Part shown: in pieces, positions 1 through 8,242 of the stretch
Numbering within the stretch: position 1 is the stretch's first letter
Layout of the letters: the number at the start of each line of letters is the position of its first letter
Source of the DNA: Fuerstiella sp.
GTDB taxonomy: Bacteria > Planctomycetota > Planctomycetia > Planctomycetales > Planctomycetaceae
Reading direction: 5' to 3'
Assembly (NCBI GenBank): GCA_029247265.1
Contig: JAQWLN010000009.1
Span: 1-40,762, forward strand
DNA: 40,762 bases
The notes under the pieces: model-generated
Told to the model about the DNA's origin: nothing
What the model saw: the letters and a program-made list of their open reading frames with translations, nothing else
The model's database searches: none
Made by a program: the position numbers and the translations under genes

Positions 1-471
1 GTCGTGGCTGTACGGAATTCCAAAGTACTCATCGAATCCCTGCTTCGTCGGCAGGAACGGGGGCTGGTCGCCGAGATGCCACTTGCCGAACAATGCCGTT
101 CGGTACCCCGCCCCTTTCAGCACCTCTGCGATTGTAATCTCGTCGGGATTCATTCCCTTTTTGTCTCCCGCCAGAAGCACCACGAAATCGGAACCGGTGG
201 CCATATCGATCCGTTTGGGGTAGCACCCGGTCATCAGAGCGGCGCGAGAAGGTGTACACACGGGAGCAGCGACATAGAAGCTCGTCAGACGGGATCCTTC
301 TGTCGCCATTTGATCGATGCGAGGCGTACTGACATGTTCTCCGCCGAAGCAACTGAGATCACCGTAGCCCTGATCGTCTGTAAAGATGACGACAAAGTTG
401 GGTTGATCCGCGGCCGCCAGCGGCTGAGCCAATCCGAAGAAAACAGGAAGAGCAAAATACAGAGTTTTCAT
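1..471 (-). CDS. Sulfatase, N-terminal part (3' end beyond window)
   Basis: Type I sulfatase of the alkaline-phosphatase superfamily, which hydrolyses sulfate esters after export. The 157 codons visible begin with a signal peptide (MKTLYFALPVFFGLAQPLAAA), followed by the metal-binding DDQGYGD. The CTPSR motif (CxPxR) holds the cysteine converted to formylglycine, and GKWHLG carries conserved active-site Lys and His. ATG 471-469 overlaps the stop of the preceding sulfatase in an ATGA junction, so translation is probably coupled. It is the fourth and last visible gene of a minus-strand operon with PSCyt/DUF1549/DUF1553, DUF1501 and a second sulfatase, a set associated in planctomycetes with sulfated polysaccharide use. 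The substrate cannot be told from sequence. The remaining two-thirds lies left of position 1. Confidence 0.93.
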   Translation of the reverse strand, partial: MKTLYFALPVFFGLAQPLAAADQPNFVVIFTDDQGYGDLSCFGGEHVSTPRIDQMATEGSRLTSFYVAAPVCTPSRAALMTGCYPKRIDMATGSDFVVLLAGDKKGMNPDEITIAEVLKGAGYRTALFGKWHLGDQPPFLPTKQGFDEYFGIPYSHD

Positions 472-1892
472 TTCTGCTTCTTTCGTCGATTCACAGACGG
501 TTTCCGAACGGGATGTCTTCTCTGCCGTTCCGTTGCAATGGCTTTGGCTGTCGCCGGGTTAACCGTGTCCCAGTCCTTTTCGTGGCTGATGACCGGACCG
601 TCTGGGAAAACGGACCCGGTCGGTCGCTGTTCAGCACCACGCTGCATGAATTCTCCAAGATCCTTCCGCGCAGCCTCGGCCAAATTCATCAGCTGCCGCA
701 CGACATCGGGATTGTCAACCGCCACGTTTGTGGTCTCGGCCTGGTCGACATGCAGGTTATAAAGAACGGGACGCTCAAGGCCAGCAAAGGCTTTGTTCTT
801 ATCCCAAAACGGCAGTTGCTCTTTGCTTCGAGGCAAATGCAGTTTCCAGTGGCCGTGACTCACGGCCTGCAGATTCTCGCAGTTGTAATAGTAGAACGGT
901 TCGCTGGCGTTTCGCTTGAGCGTCCTGCCATTGAAAAGTGGCAGCAGGCTTTCGCCGTCGTAGACACGGTCCGTCGGTAACGGAGCGCCCATGGCTTCCG
1001 ACAGCGTCGGGAACAGATCCATCGCGTTGACACTCGCGGCCGACACGGCTGACTTATTGATCAGGGCCGGCCAGTGGATGATGAATGGAACGCGATGACC
1101 GCCTTCCAGGGTGACGTACTTCGCTCCGCGGTATGGTTTGGCGTATTTGTTGTTTGTCGGCCCGTTGTCGGATGTGAAAATGATGATGGTGTTCTTCGCG
1201 AGACCCGCTTGTTTCAATGCGGCCATCATCTGACCAACGCTCCAGTCGAGTTCCTGCATCACATCGCCACGAACTCCATCCTGCGACGAACCCTGGAACT
1301 CTTTGCGCGCCTGATACGGCGTATGTGGATAGTTGTGAGCGTAGTACAGGAAGAACGGTTCGCCGGTCTTTGCCTGCTTGCGGATAACCGAGGTGACACG
1401 TTCCGTGTAGAGCTGCGTCAACCGATCGAGCGGTGTCTTTGCGAACACTTCTGCGTCGTCATCGAAGAACTTCGGTGAATGGGCGAAGTTGCAGGGCATT
1501 CCGTAGTAATGATCGAAGCCCTGTTTTCGCGGCAGAAATTCCGGCTCCGTACCGAGGTGCCATTTGCCAACCATGTGGGTGGCATAACCCTGCTGGCGGA
1601 ACCGCTCAGCAATCGTAATTTCATCCGGGTGGAGCCCAAGGAACCAATGTGCCGTGCGTTTCGGATTGATGCCCATGTAAAGTCCGGCGCGCTGAGGATA
1701 AGCACCGGTCAGAAAAGCTGCTCGTGACGGTGAGCAGATCGAAGCCGCGGTATGAAAATCAGTGAACCGGATACCTTCCGCAGCCAGGCGGTCAATGTGA
1801 GGTGTGCTGACCTGCTGTGCTCCATAGCAGCTAATGTCTGAGTAACCCAGATCGTCGGCAAGCATGAAGATAACGTTGGGCTTCGTACTCAA
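468..1892 (-). CDS. Sulfatase (start codon problematic)
   Basis: Formylglycine-dependent sulfatase, 474 residues from the first conventional start (TTG at 1892). Visible motifs: MLADDLGYSD (metal ligands), CSPSRAAFLTG (CxPxR cysteine motif), GKWHLG, and TSDNGP (metal-binding Asp-Asn). A family-typical basic tail ends near RRKKQK. The TTG start gives no signal peptide, although its tandem neighbour has one. The same frame is open upstream, and codons 1985-1893 read as a good signal peptide (KTTVQVLCQVSITLACTISASA), but the codon in front of it is ATA and the extension has no ATG, GTG or TTG. The true start could therefore be ATA (1985), a CTG (1964), or TTG (1892), or the gene may have lost its start. 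Its stop overlaps the next sulfatase's ATG (ATGA, 471-468). The product is clear; the 5' end is not. Confidence 0.85.
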   Translation of the reverse strand: MSTKPNVIFMLADDLGYSDISCYGAQQVSTPHIDRLAAEGIRFTDFHTAASICSPSRAAFLTGAYPQRAGLYMGINPKRTAHWFLGLHPDEITIAERFRQQGYATHMVGKWHLGTEPEFLPRKQGFDHYYGMPCNFAHSPKFFDDDAEVFAKTPLDRLTQLYTERVTSVIRKQAKTGEPFFLYYAHNYPHTPYQARKEFQGSSQDGVRGDVMQELDWSVGQMMAALKQAGLAKNTIIIFTSDNGPTNNKYAKPYRGAKYVTLEGGHRVPFIIHWPALINKSAVSAASVNAMDLFPTLSEAMGAPLPTDRVYDGESLLPLFNGRTLKRNASEPFYYYNCENLQAVSHGHWKLHLPRSKEQLPFWDKNKAFAGLERPVLYNLHVDQAETTNVAVDNPDVVRQLMNLAEAARKDLGEFMQRGAEQRPTGSVFPDGPVISHEKDWDTVNPATAKAIATERQRRHPVRKPSVNRRKKQK

Positions 1893-2107
1893 ATCAGGCG
1901 ACTCGGTCGCCTGAATGGCCGATGCTGAGATGGTACATGCCAGAGTGATTGAAACCTGACACAGTACTTGTACGGTCGTTTTTATTCCGCTTATTGCTCG
2001 AACGTTTTGTGAATGCCCGGCGCAGATAGCTTGTTCGTCGGCCTGAGTACTCAGTATATCAATCCCCGCTGTGGCATCGACGTCGGCGGTCCGGGAGATG
2101 CCGTCGT

Positions 2108-3565
2108 TCAGGCAATGATGTCGTGGATGACGTGACCATGGACATCGGTCAGTCGCATGTCGCGCCCGCTGAAGCGGAAAGTGGAACGAGTGTGGTCAAC
2201 ACCCATCAGGTGCAGCATCGTGGCGTGCAGGTCATGCATTTCCGCCCTGCTCTCAACGGCCTTGTAGCCAAACTCGTCCGTTGCCCCGTAAATCGTACCC
2301 GGATTCACGCCGCCACCAGCCAGCCAAATGGTAAAACCAAACTGGTTGTGATCGCGGCCGTTCTTGCCCTGAGCAAATGGTGTACGTCCGAACTCACCGG
2401 CCCAGACGACAAGTGTGTCGTCCAGCAGACCACGTTGTCTAAGATCCTTAAGCAGCGCGGCAATCGGCTGATCGACCGCTCGCGCGTTGTTCTCGTGTCC
2501 TGACTTCAGGTTCGAGTGCTGGTCCCAGCGGTCGCCACCAACCTTCGGGCAAGTCAATTCAATAAAACGAACGCCCTGCTCAAGCATGCGTCGTGCGATC
2601 AGGCATTGAGTCGCGTAGATGCGAGTTGGCTCGTACTTCGACTCCATGCCGTACATCTTCTGCAGATGAGCTGGCTCTTCAGTAAGTGACATCACTTCCG
2701 GAACAGCCATCTGCATCGCATAGGCCAGCTCGTAGTTCTGGATGGCAGACTCCAGACTGTCGTGCTTCCCAAACTTTGCCGCCGCCAGCCCGTCAAGCCG
2801 GTTGATGAGGTCAAGCTTCTCCCTCTGTTTCCGGGCCGTTGCTTCCAGCGGAGTAATGTTCGCGACACCGGTGCCGGACGGCTTGAAGACCGATCCCTGA
2901 TAACTGGCTGGCAGGAATCCGCTGCCGAAACAGTCCAGTCCCCCCGGCGGAATCAATCCTCCGTTCAGAACAACAAATCCCGGCAGGTTTTGGCACTCAC
3001 TGCCCAGACCGTAGTTGACCCACGCGCCCATGCCGGGACGACCCTGTAATCCGCTCCCAGTGTGCAAAAAGTAATTCGCAAATGTGTGCTCGGGAAAACC
3101 GGAGGTCATCGAACGCACTACGGCCAGTTCATCGACACATTCTGCCACGTGCGGAAAAAGTTCGCTGACCGGGATACCCGATTCGCCGTGCTGATCAAAC
3201 TTCCATGGACTGGCCAACAGGGTTCCGTTGTTATTGAACTGAGTTGGTTCAACAGCAAACAGCTGACCGGGATCCTTGCCGTTGTGTTCGTCCAGCATTG
3301 GCTTTGGGTCGAACGTGTCGACCTGGGACGGTCCTCCGTCCATATAGAGGAAGATCACGTTTTTCGCACGGACTTTATGGTGAGGGCCATGGCCGGCAGA
3401 CCCTGGACCGGATGAGCCTGCAGCGTCACTGGCAAACAGCGGATCCGACTGTAGTGCCGACAGTGCCAGAGCACCAAAGCCGCCGGCGCACGTTGTCAGC
3501 ATTTCGCGGCGTGTTGTCGGCAGTGACCGTTGGCGCTGACAGGGATATGCGTAGTGAATATTCAT
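2108..3565 (-). CDS. DUF1501 secreted protein (Tat-type leader)
   Basis: DUF1501 family, distantly related to the alkaline phosphatase/sulfatase fold; biochemical role not established. About 485 residues. The N-terminus carries a twin-arginine-like leader (TTRREMLTTCAGGFGALALS), suggesting Tat export. Core motifs: NVIFLYMDGGPSQVDTFDPK near the start of the mature domain, GEFGRTPF, GRDHNQFGFTIWLAGGG, and the C-terminal DLHATMLHLMGVDH and FRFSGRDMRLTDVHG. ATG 3565-3563 is chosen because it overlaps the upstream gene's stop as ATGA; a longer reading to 3619 would run into that gene. Planctomycete genomes commonly pair DUF1501 genes with PSCyt/DUF1549/DUF1553 genes, as here, so the two products probably act together in the periplasm. 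A 215-bp gap separates it from the sulfatase. Confidence 0.92.
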   Translation of the reverse strand: MNIHYAYPCQRQRSLPTTRREMLTTCAGGFGALALSALQSDPLFASDAAGSSGPGSAGHGPHHKVRAKNVIFLYMDGGPSQVDTFDPKPMLDEHNGKDPGQLFAVEPTQFNNNGTLLASPWKFDQHGESGIPVSELFPHVAECVDELAVVRSMTSGFPEHTFANYFLHTGSGLQGRPGMGAWVNYGLGSECQNLPGFVVLNGGLIPPGGLDCFGSGFLPASYQGSVFKPSGTGVANITPLEATARKQREKLDLINRLDGLAAAKFGKHDSLESAIQNYELAYAMQMAVPEVMSLTEEPAHLQKMYGMESKYEPTRIYATQCLIARRMLEQGVRFIELTCPKVGGDRWDQHSNLKSGHENNARAVDQPIAALLKDLRQRGLLDDTLVVWAGEFGRTPFAQGKNGRDHNQFGFTIWLAGGGVNPGTIYGATDEFGYKAVESRAEMHDLHATMLHLMGVDHTRSTFRFSGRDMRLTDVHGHVIHDIIA

Positions 3566-6500
3566 CTTAGAAAAATGAACTCCTTGGCGTTTACAAGGAC
3601 ATGAGCAAAGTCTGCCCACAGATCCGCGTCTTCGGTTGTGACGCCGCGTTCGACTGCCTGAGACGTCAGAAAGGCAGCGGCTGCATGGGTTTCCTGTGGA
3701 GTCGGTTGTCTGCTAACCCCCGACAGGTACATCCAGGTGATTCGCCGTTCAACGCCAGCATCCGGAATGTTCTGCAACGCCCGCTCGCCCCACTTGCGTG
3801 ACAGCTCTGCGACCAAAGGATCGTTTAGCAGGATCAGTGCCTGGGCCGGCACGTTGGACACATTGCGGCGGCCCATCGAACTGAATGGCACGGGCGTGTC
3901 AAACGTCAGCATGAACGGTGACAGAAAATTGCGACGCACAGCAACGTAGATCGAACGCCGCCCATCGCCGTCCAGCGGTCCGCTGTTCTTCGGGCGGCCA
4001 CGACCATCCATGAATGATGTCAGGTGAATCGGCACGGGAGGTCCGAAGGGCGTGCGATCAAGGCGGCCGGACAACGCCAGCAACGAATCACGAATCGCTT
4101 CACCCTGCAGACGACGAGGCGGTCGGTGATGCCACAGCAGGTTCTTCGGATCAGCTGCTATCGCCTGCTGATCGGCGTGACTTGACATCTGATAGGTTCG
4201 GGACAGCACGACGTACTTAATCAGGCGTTTGATACTGCGGCCCTCGGACAGGAACCGTGTCGCCAGGTGATCGAGTAATTCCGGATGAGTCGGTCGTTGA
4301 CCAAGAAACCCAAAGTCGTCGACAGTCGGGACGATCCCCCGTCCCATGAGGTGGTGCCAGATGCGATTTGCAATCACTCGCGACGTCAATGGATTCGCCG
4401 GGTCGTTGATCTGCTGAGCCAGTTCCAGCCTGCCGCTTGATGTCCTGAGTGACATAGGCGAACTGCCAGAGACTGCCGTCAGGAAGTGCCGTGGCTCGAC
4501 TGCACCGGGCTTTGATGAATTGCCGCGGATCAGCACATGATCGTCTTCGCCAGTGCCATCCATCATCGCCGGAGCAATTCGCGACGTGCGCACAATCTGC
4601 GCTGCAAGCCGCTCACGTTCCTTACTCCATTCCTGCACGACCGGAATCTCACTATTCATCGCGACTTTCGCGGCCCTGGTGTATTCCTTAAACGGCTTAT
4701 CGAACACCGCGAGTCGCCGGATCAGATCAGCAAGCCCATCGGCGTCCAGTCCCTGAGTCACCATGCGGACGGAAAGCTGAACGTTTTCAGCGGGGACAAA
4801 CTCAAGGTGCAGACGATGGCCAACATATCTTTCCAGATTCAATGTAACCCACCGTTCGCCGGCCTTGATGGGTTTGATTGTCTGCTTGTGAAGCGGTCCT
4901 GCGACAAGCCGGTGCGAATCCACACAGGCAACGACGTGTCCGACTCCATCGACCAGACAACTGACGTTGCCATGTCTTAACTTGAACGTCGGCGAGCGAA
5001 GGGTACGGCCGCTGCCGGGAATTTTTGCAATCGCACTTTTGTCCTGAACGTGCCCCTCAGTCATTGACTGAAGGTCCGACCAGATCAAGTCGCTGACGGC
5101 GGCGCCGAACTCCGCAATTCTGACTGCAGGTTCCGCACCGGCTTCCAGGTACGCTTGCCCTGCACGTTGCGGAGAGCGGCCAAAGGTGAAACCGTTTTGC
5201 AGGTATTGGTTGTGTGGGATGTTTCCATAGTCAACAACGATGGACTCATTATCGAAGTCGTCAGTTCGCGTTGGCGAGTGAAGACCCTGACTCTCAAGCA
5301 GTTCAAGAATCCGGCTTTGGAAAGTTTTGTCGACCTGGGCTATCTGATCCGCTACACGACGGTTCTGTTCCATTGATTCGAAGCGTACCTGTCGATAGTC
5401 GCTGCTTTGCAGAAATCCGGACAATGAGTAGTAATCGGCCGTGGAGATGGCGTCGAATTTGTGATCGTGGCATCGGGCACAGGCAACCGTGACACCAAGA
5501 AACGTCTTGGACATCACGTCAATCATATTGTCAAAGCGGTCCGCTTCGTCCTTGCGAATATCAACCGGTGAGTGAACCCACTCACCCAGAAACCAGAAGC
5601 CCGTGCCCAGTACAGATTCGTTGAAGTGTTGTGCTGGATGCAAACGCGGCTGCGGTAACAAGTCACCGGCGATCTGCTCGCGAACGAACTGGTCGTATGG
5701 CACATCCGCGTTTAACGCGCGAATGACATAGTCGCGATACTGAAAGGCGTTTGGCGTGTCGTTGTCTAACTCGTGTCCACGCGATTCTGCATAACGCACC
5801 AGATCCAGCCAGTACCGCCCCCACCGTTCTCCGAAATGCGGTGAGTCAAGCAGCTTGTCAACCACCCTCTCCACAGCCCTCGCGCCTTTGTCGGCGACGA
5901 ACGCCCCAACTTCTTCAGCCGTGGGTGGCAGACCAGTCAGGTCGAAGTAAAGCCGCCTCAGCAGTGCCGTTTGATCGACGGTGTCCGAAGGCTTCAGCCC
6001 GGCATTTTCAAGCCGGGCAAGAACGTAGCGATCAATATCGTTTCCAGGCCATGCATCATCTGCGACAAATGGTCGCTTGGGAGCGGTGATCGGCTGCCAG
6101 ACCCAGTGCTCGGTCTTCCGCTTTTCCAAATCGAATGATTCCTTATCTGCATCCGCAGTCGGTGCTAACTCCTGCGGCCACGGAGCTCCCATGTTGACCC
6201 AGCGAACGAGCGTTTCGATGTCGCGATCCGGCAACTTGCCCTTTGGCGGCATTTCGTATGACTCATACTGCACGGCTTCGATCAGCAGACTGCTGTCGGC
6301 GTCTCCCGGAACGATGACGGCGCCGGAGTCGCCACCGCGCAACTGCGCCGTCCGACTGTCGAGCAGCAGTTTCGCTTCAACACGTTTCGCGTTTACGCTG
6401 TGGCAGTTGTAACAGTGCCTGGCGAGTAACGGCCGCACCCGCTTTTCAAAGAACTCCAGCTTTGCTGCGTCTGGCATCCGCTCGTCAGCAAGCGACGACG

Positions 6501-6567
6501 CGCTGGCGACGTCAGCCCACAGAAAGGGTATCAACAAGACAATCAGGAATGGTCGAAAAACTGTCAT
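3562..6567 (-). CDS. PSCyt1-DUF1549-DUF1553 planctomycete cytochrome protein
   Basis: Large secreted planctomycete-specific protein of 1001 residues. A signal peptide (MTVFRPFLIVLLIPFLW...) precedes a PSCyt1 region with a CYNCH haem-c motif near residue 52 (RPLLARHCYNCHSVNAKR). DUF1549 (PSCyt2) follows, with WRYW-like RWGRYWLDLVRYAESRG and a second CxxCH (CARCHDHKFD). The C-terminal DUF1553 (PSD1) includes NRIWHHLMGRGIV and NVPAQALILLNDPLV. The family is widespread in planctomycetes next to DUF1501 and sulfatases; a redox role in polysaccharide breakdown is inferred, not shown. ATG 6567 is preferred over GTG 6570, having GGAA upstream. It is the first gene of the operon, and its promoter lies in the 147-bp divergent region shared with the regulator at 6715. 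Confidence 0.93.
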   Translation of the reverse strand: MTVFRPFLIVLLIPFLWADVASASSLADERMPDAAKLEFFEKRVRPLLARHCYNCHSVNAKRVEAKLLLDSRTAQLRGGDSGAVIVPGDADSSLLIEAVQYESYEMPPKGKLPDRDIETLVRWVNMGAPWPQELAPTADADKESFDLEKRKTEHWVWQPITAPKRPFVADDAWPGNDIDRYVLARLENAGLKPSDTVDQTALLRRLYFDLTGLPPTAEEVGAFVADKGARAVERVVDKLLDSPHFGERWGRYWLDLVRYAESRGHELDNDTPNAFQYRDYVIRALNADVPYDQFVREQIAGDLLPQPRLHPAQHFNESVLGTGFWFLGEWVHSPVDIRKDEADRFDNMIDVMSKTFLGVTVACARCHDHKFDAISTADYYSLSGFLQSSDYRQVRFESMEQNRRVADQIAQVDKTFQSRILELLESQGLHSPTRTDDFDNESIVVDYGNIPHNQYLQNGFTFGRSPQRAGQAYLEAGAEPAVRIAEFGAAVSDLIWSDLQSMTEGHVQDKSAIAKIPGSGRTLRSPTFKLRHGNVSCLVDGVGHVVACVDSHRLVAGPLHKQTIKPIKAGERWVTLNLERYVGHRLHLEFVPAENVQLSVRMVTQGLDADGLADLIRRLAVFDKPFKEYTRAAKVAMNSEIPVVQEWSKERERLAAQIVRTSRIAPAMMDGTGEDDHVLIRGNSSKPGAVEPRHFLTAVSGSSPMSLRTSSGRLELAQQINDPANPLTSRVIANRIWHHLMGRGIVPTVDDFGFLGQRPTHPELLDHLATRFLSEGRSIKRLIKYVVLSRTYQMSSHADQQAIAADPKNLLWHHRPPRRLQGEAIRDSLLALSGRLDRTPFGPPVPIHLTSFMDGRGRPKNSGPLDGDGRRSIYVAVRRNFLSPFMLTFDTPVPFSSMGRRNVSNVPAQALILLNDPLVAELSRKWGERALQNIPDAGVERRITWMYLSGVSRQPTPQETHAAAAFLTSQAVERGVTTEDADLWADFAHVLVNAKEFIFLR

Positions 6568-6588
6568 CACATTTCCGGTTGAACGAAC

Positions 6589-6694
6589 TGCGACACGCGA
6601 AACACATCGTGTCGTCAGCTTATTAGTCGATTATGTCTTCTATGAACCGATTGTCGAGGGTAATCTGCGACACTGTGTTAATGATTTGCGACAC
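6589..6694. promoter_or_regulatory. Divergent control region with repeated TGCGACAC
   Basis: The octamer TGCGACAC occurs three times, at 6589-6596, 6666-6673 and 6687-6694. An imperfect inverted copy GTGTCGTC lies at 6609-6616. The last two copies are spaced 21 bp apart in direct orientation, two helical turns, the geometry typical of AraC-family half-sites. They lie between the PSCyt-DUF1501-sulfatase operon (minus) and the XylR-like regulator (plus), so they are candidate operators for that regulator. Binding is inferred from repeat spacing and position only. Confidence 0.5.
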
Positions 6695-6714
6695 GATCAA
6701 CAAGCCTGAATGTC

Positions 6715-7254
6715 ATGGCACCGAGAGTTAAAACCCGGCGAAAGGTCGCCCTGCTCGTGGAAACCTCTCGTTCTTATGGACGCGACGTGCTGCGCGGTAT
6801 CGCACACTTCGCACGAACGCGAAGTGATTGGTCATTGTTGCACCGGGAAATGACCATTGATGTTCTCTTGCCGGAGTGGATGAAACAGACTGCGATCGAT
6901 GGCGTAATCGCCCGCGTCGACAATCGCACCATTAGTCCGCTTCGTCAGTTAGGCGTTCCCTGTGTCGACGTCCGCTGCAGCCGCAGCTTCACGGGCATTC
7001 CTCAGGTGGAAACGGATGATCGGATCGTCGCTGAACGCGCATTTGAACACCTGCGGGACTGTGGATTCCGGCGCTTCGCCTTTTGTGGTTTCCAGTTTGC
7101 CCATTTCTCTGACGCGCGGATTCGCTTCTTTCGAAAATTCGTCAAGGATGCCGGATGCCCGTTATCGGTCTACGAAACTCCCGGTGAACGCAATGCGCCG
7201 CTATTGAGCCTCGAAGAATCAGGACCGACCGACGCAGAAGCGATGTCCGCCTAG
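6715..7254 (+). pseudogene. XylR-like regulator, N-terminal half only
   Basis: This 179-codon frame matches only the N-terminal sugar-binding (LacI/periplasmic-binding-like) domain of XylR-type regulators. The family-typical opening RRKVALLVETSRSYGRDVLRG is present, as is VETDDRIVAERAFEHLRDCG and GFRRFAFCGF. It stops at TAG 7252-7254 in the middle of that domain, without the AraC-type DNA-binding domain, where full-length members are close to 400 residues. The matching C-terminal half lies on the other strand at 28846-29562. ATG 6715 follows directly after the operator-like repeats. It probably once controlled the divergent sulfatase operon. As it stands it could bind a ligand at most, not DNA. 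The last ten or so residues (PTDAEAMSA) may already be past the break. Confidence 0.8.
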
Positions 7255-7279
7255 CTCGCTTCGCTCGTGCCGCCTAGCT
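7247..7279. repeat. Short direct repeat at presumed rearrangement junction
   Basis: CCGCCTAGCT occurs at 7247-7256 and again at 7270-7279, separated by CGCTTCGCTCGTG. The first copy includes the stop codon of the truncated regulator. The 11-mer CGTGCCGCCTA at 7266-7276 recurs, same orientation, at 28838-28848 across the stop codon of the other regulator half. Direct rather than inverted copies would not by themselves explain an inversion, and the match is short. Confidence 0.4.
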
Positions 7280-7360
7280 GCTGCCGCAGACCTCGTGGCG
7301 GCATTGGACTACGGAGACGGTGGGAGAACACCTACCTCACGACGGTGGCGCACTCAGAGT

Positions 7361-8242
7361 TCAGGAACCGGATGTGACCACGGCATCCGCAAAGCTCTGC
7401 CCAATTTGCATTTTCAGCAGCTGATCACCAGATTCGATCACGACGGATTCTTCGGTGACCGTTACGACGCGGCCGCTGATAGCGGTTGTTTCAAAGTCTG
7501 CACCGGCCGGCAGTTTGTGAACCCGGTCACCGATCTGTTCGGTGATCCATGCGGTTGGTTTGCCGTTGCGATACGTCACGGCACTCAGGATGGTCAGTTT
7601 CATTGGATCCTGGGTATCAATGCCGATACCGAAGATATTGTCGCGGGCGATGACGTCGTAATCATGACGATTAGTTGACGCCAGCAAACTGGATTCTCCC
7701 TTGTTCAGTGATAGTCCTTTTGTCCCCGGAATCATCAGAGCCTCCACGCTCATCGACAGGTCAAACTGACCTGTCGCCCCGACAGGTGTCAATCGCAGTG
7801 TCATGATGCGGTGCAGCTGATCCGATTTTTCAACGCGGAACAGAGCAGAGGTAATTTCGTTCAGACTGCCGCGAGCCTGTACGGTGAAAGGCATCGATCG
7901 ATACAGGCCGCGCCGATTGGCCGGTGACCCGGAATCCACAGTCGCGTTTCGCAGTCTGGCGGAACGGACGGTTTCCAGCAGCCAGTTGCGATACAAAGAA
8001 CGAGCTGTCTCAGTGTCTGACGGCAGAGATTTCTTCTGCCATTTTTCAATCTTCTGGCCGGCGGCGCGACCATCAGCCAGCAGTTTTTCCTGTTTGCTGA
8101 TGTTGTCCTGCAATTCACGGTTGTCGCCCTGCAGTTCACGTAACGGTCCCTGAATCATGGACGACAGCACATAATCGCCGACGCGCACGACAGCCATTAA
8201 AATCAGCATGCCAAGTAGTAACTGTTGTCGAGTCAAGTTCAT
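7361..8242 (-). CDS. gspM: GspM/PilO-like protein with C-terminal GspC/PilP-like domain
   Basis: Inner-membrane T2SS assembly protein, 293 residues. One N-terminal transmembrane segment (about residues 8-28, LLLGMLILMAVVRVGDYVL) is followed by a coiled coil (LRELQGDNRELQDNISKQEK) and a PilO/GspM-type periplasmic domain. From about residue 190 a second domain begins with YDVIARDNIFGIG and continues as a small beta domain (GKPTAWITEQIGDRVHKLPAG, then SGRVVTVTEESVVIESGDQ). That resembles the homology region of GspC/PilP, which in other T2SS contacts secretin N0. No separate gspC is visible, so this fusion may supply it. The start overlaps the gspL stop (ATGA 8242-8239). It is the last gene of the cluster in its present arrangement, and no terminator follows before the presumed breakpoint at about 7250. 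Confidence 0.75.
   Translation of the reverse strand: MNLTRQQLLLGMLILMAVVRVGDYVLSSMIQGPLRELQGDNRELQDNISKQEKLLADGRAAGQKIEKWQKKSLPSDTETARSLYRNWLLETVRSARLRNATVDSGSPANRRGLYRSMPFTVQARGSLNEITSALFRVEKSDQLHRIMTLRLTPVGATGQFDLSMSVEALMIPGTKGLSLNKGESSLLASTNRHDYDVIARDNIFGIGIDTQDPMKLTILSAVTYRNGKPTAWITEQIGDRVHKLPAGADFETTAISGRVVTVTEESVVIESGDQLLKMQIGQSFADAVVTSGS

Noticed and set aside
4-762. Plus-strand 252-codon frame at the left edge
   Set aside because: Overlaps two clear sulfatase genes on the other strand; no domain seen.
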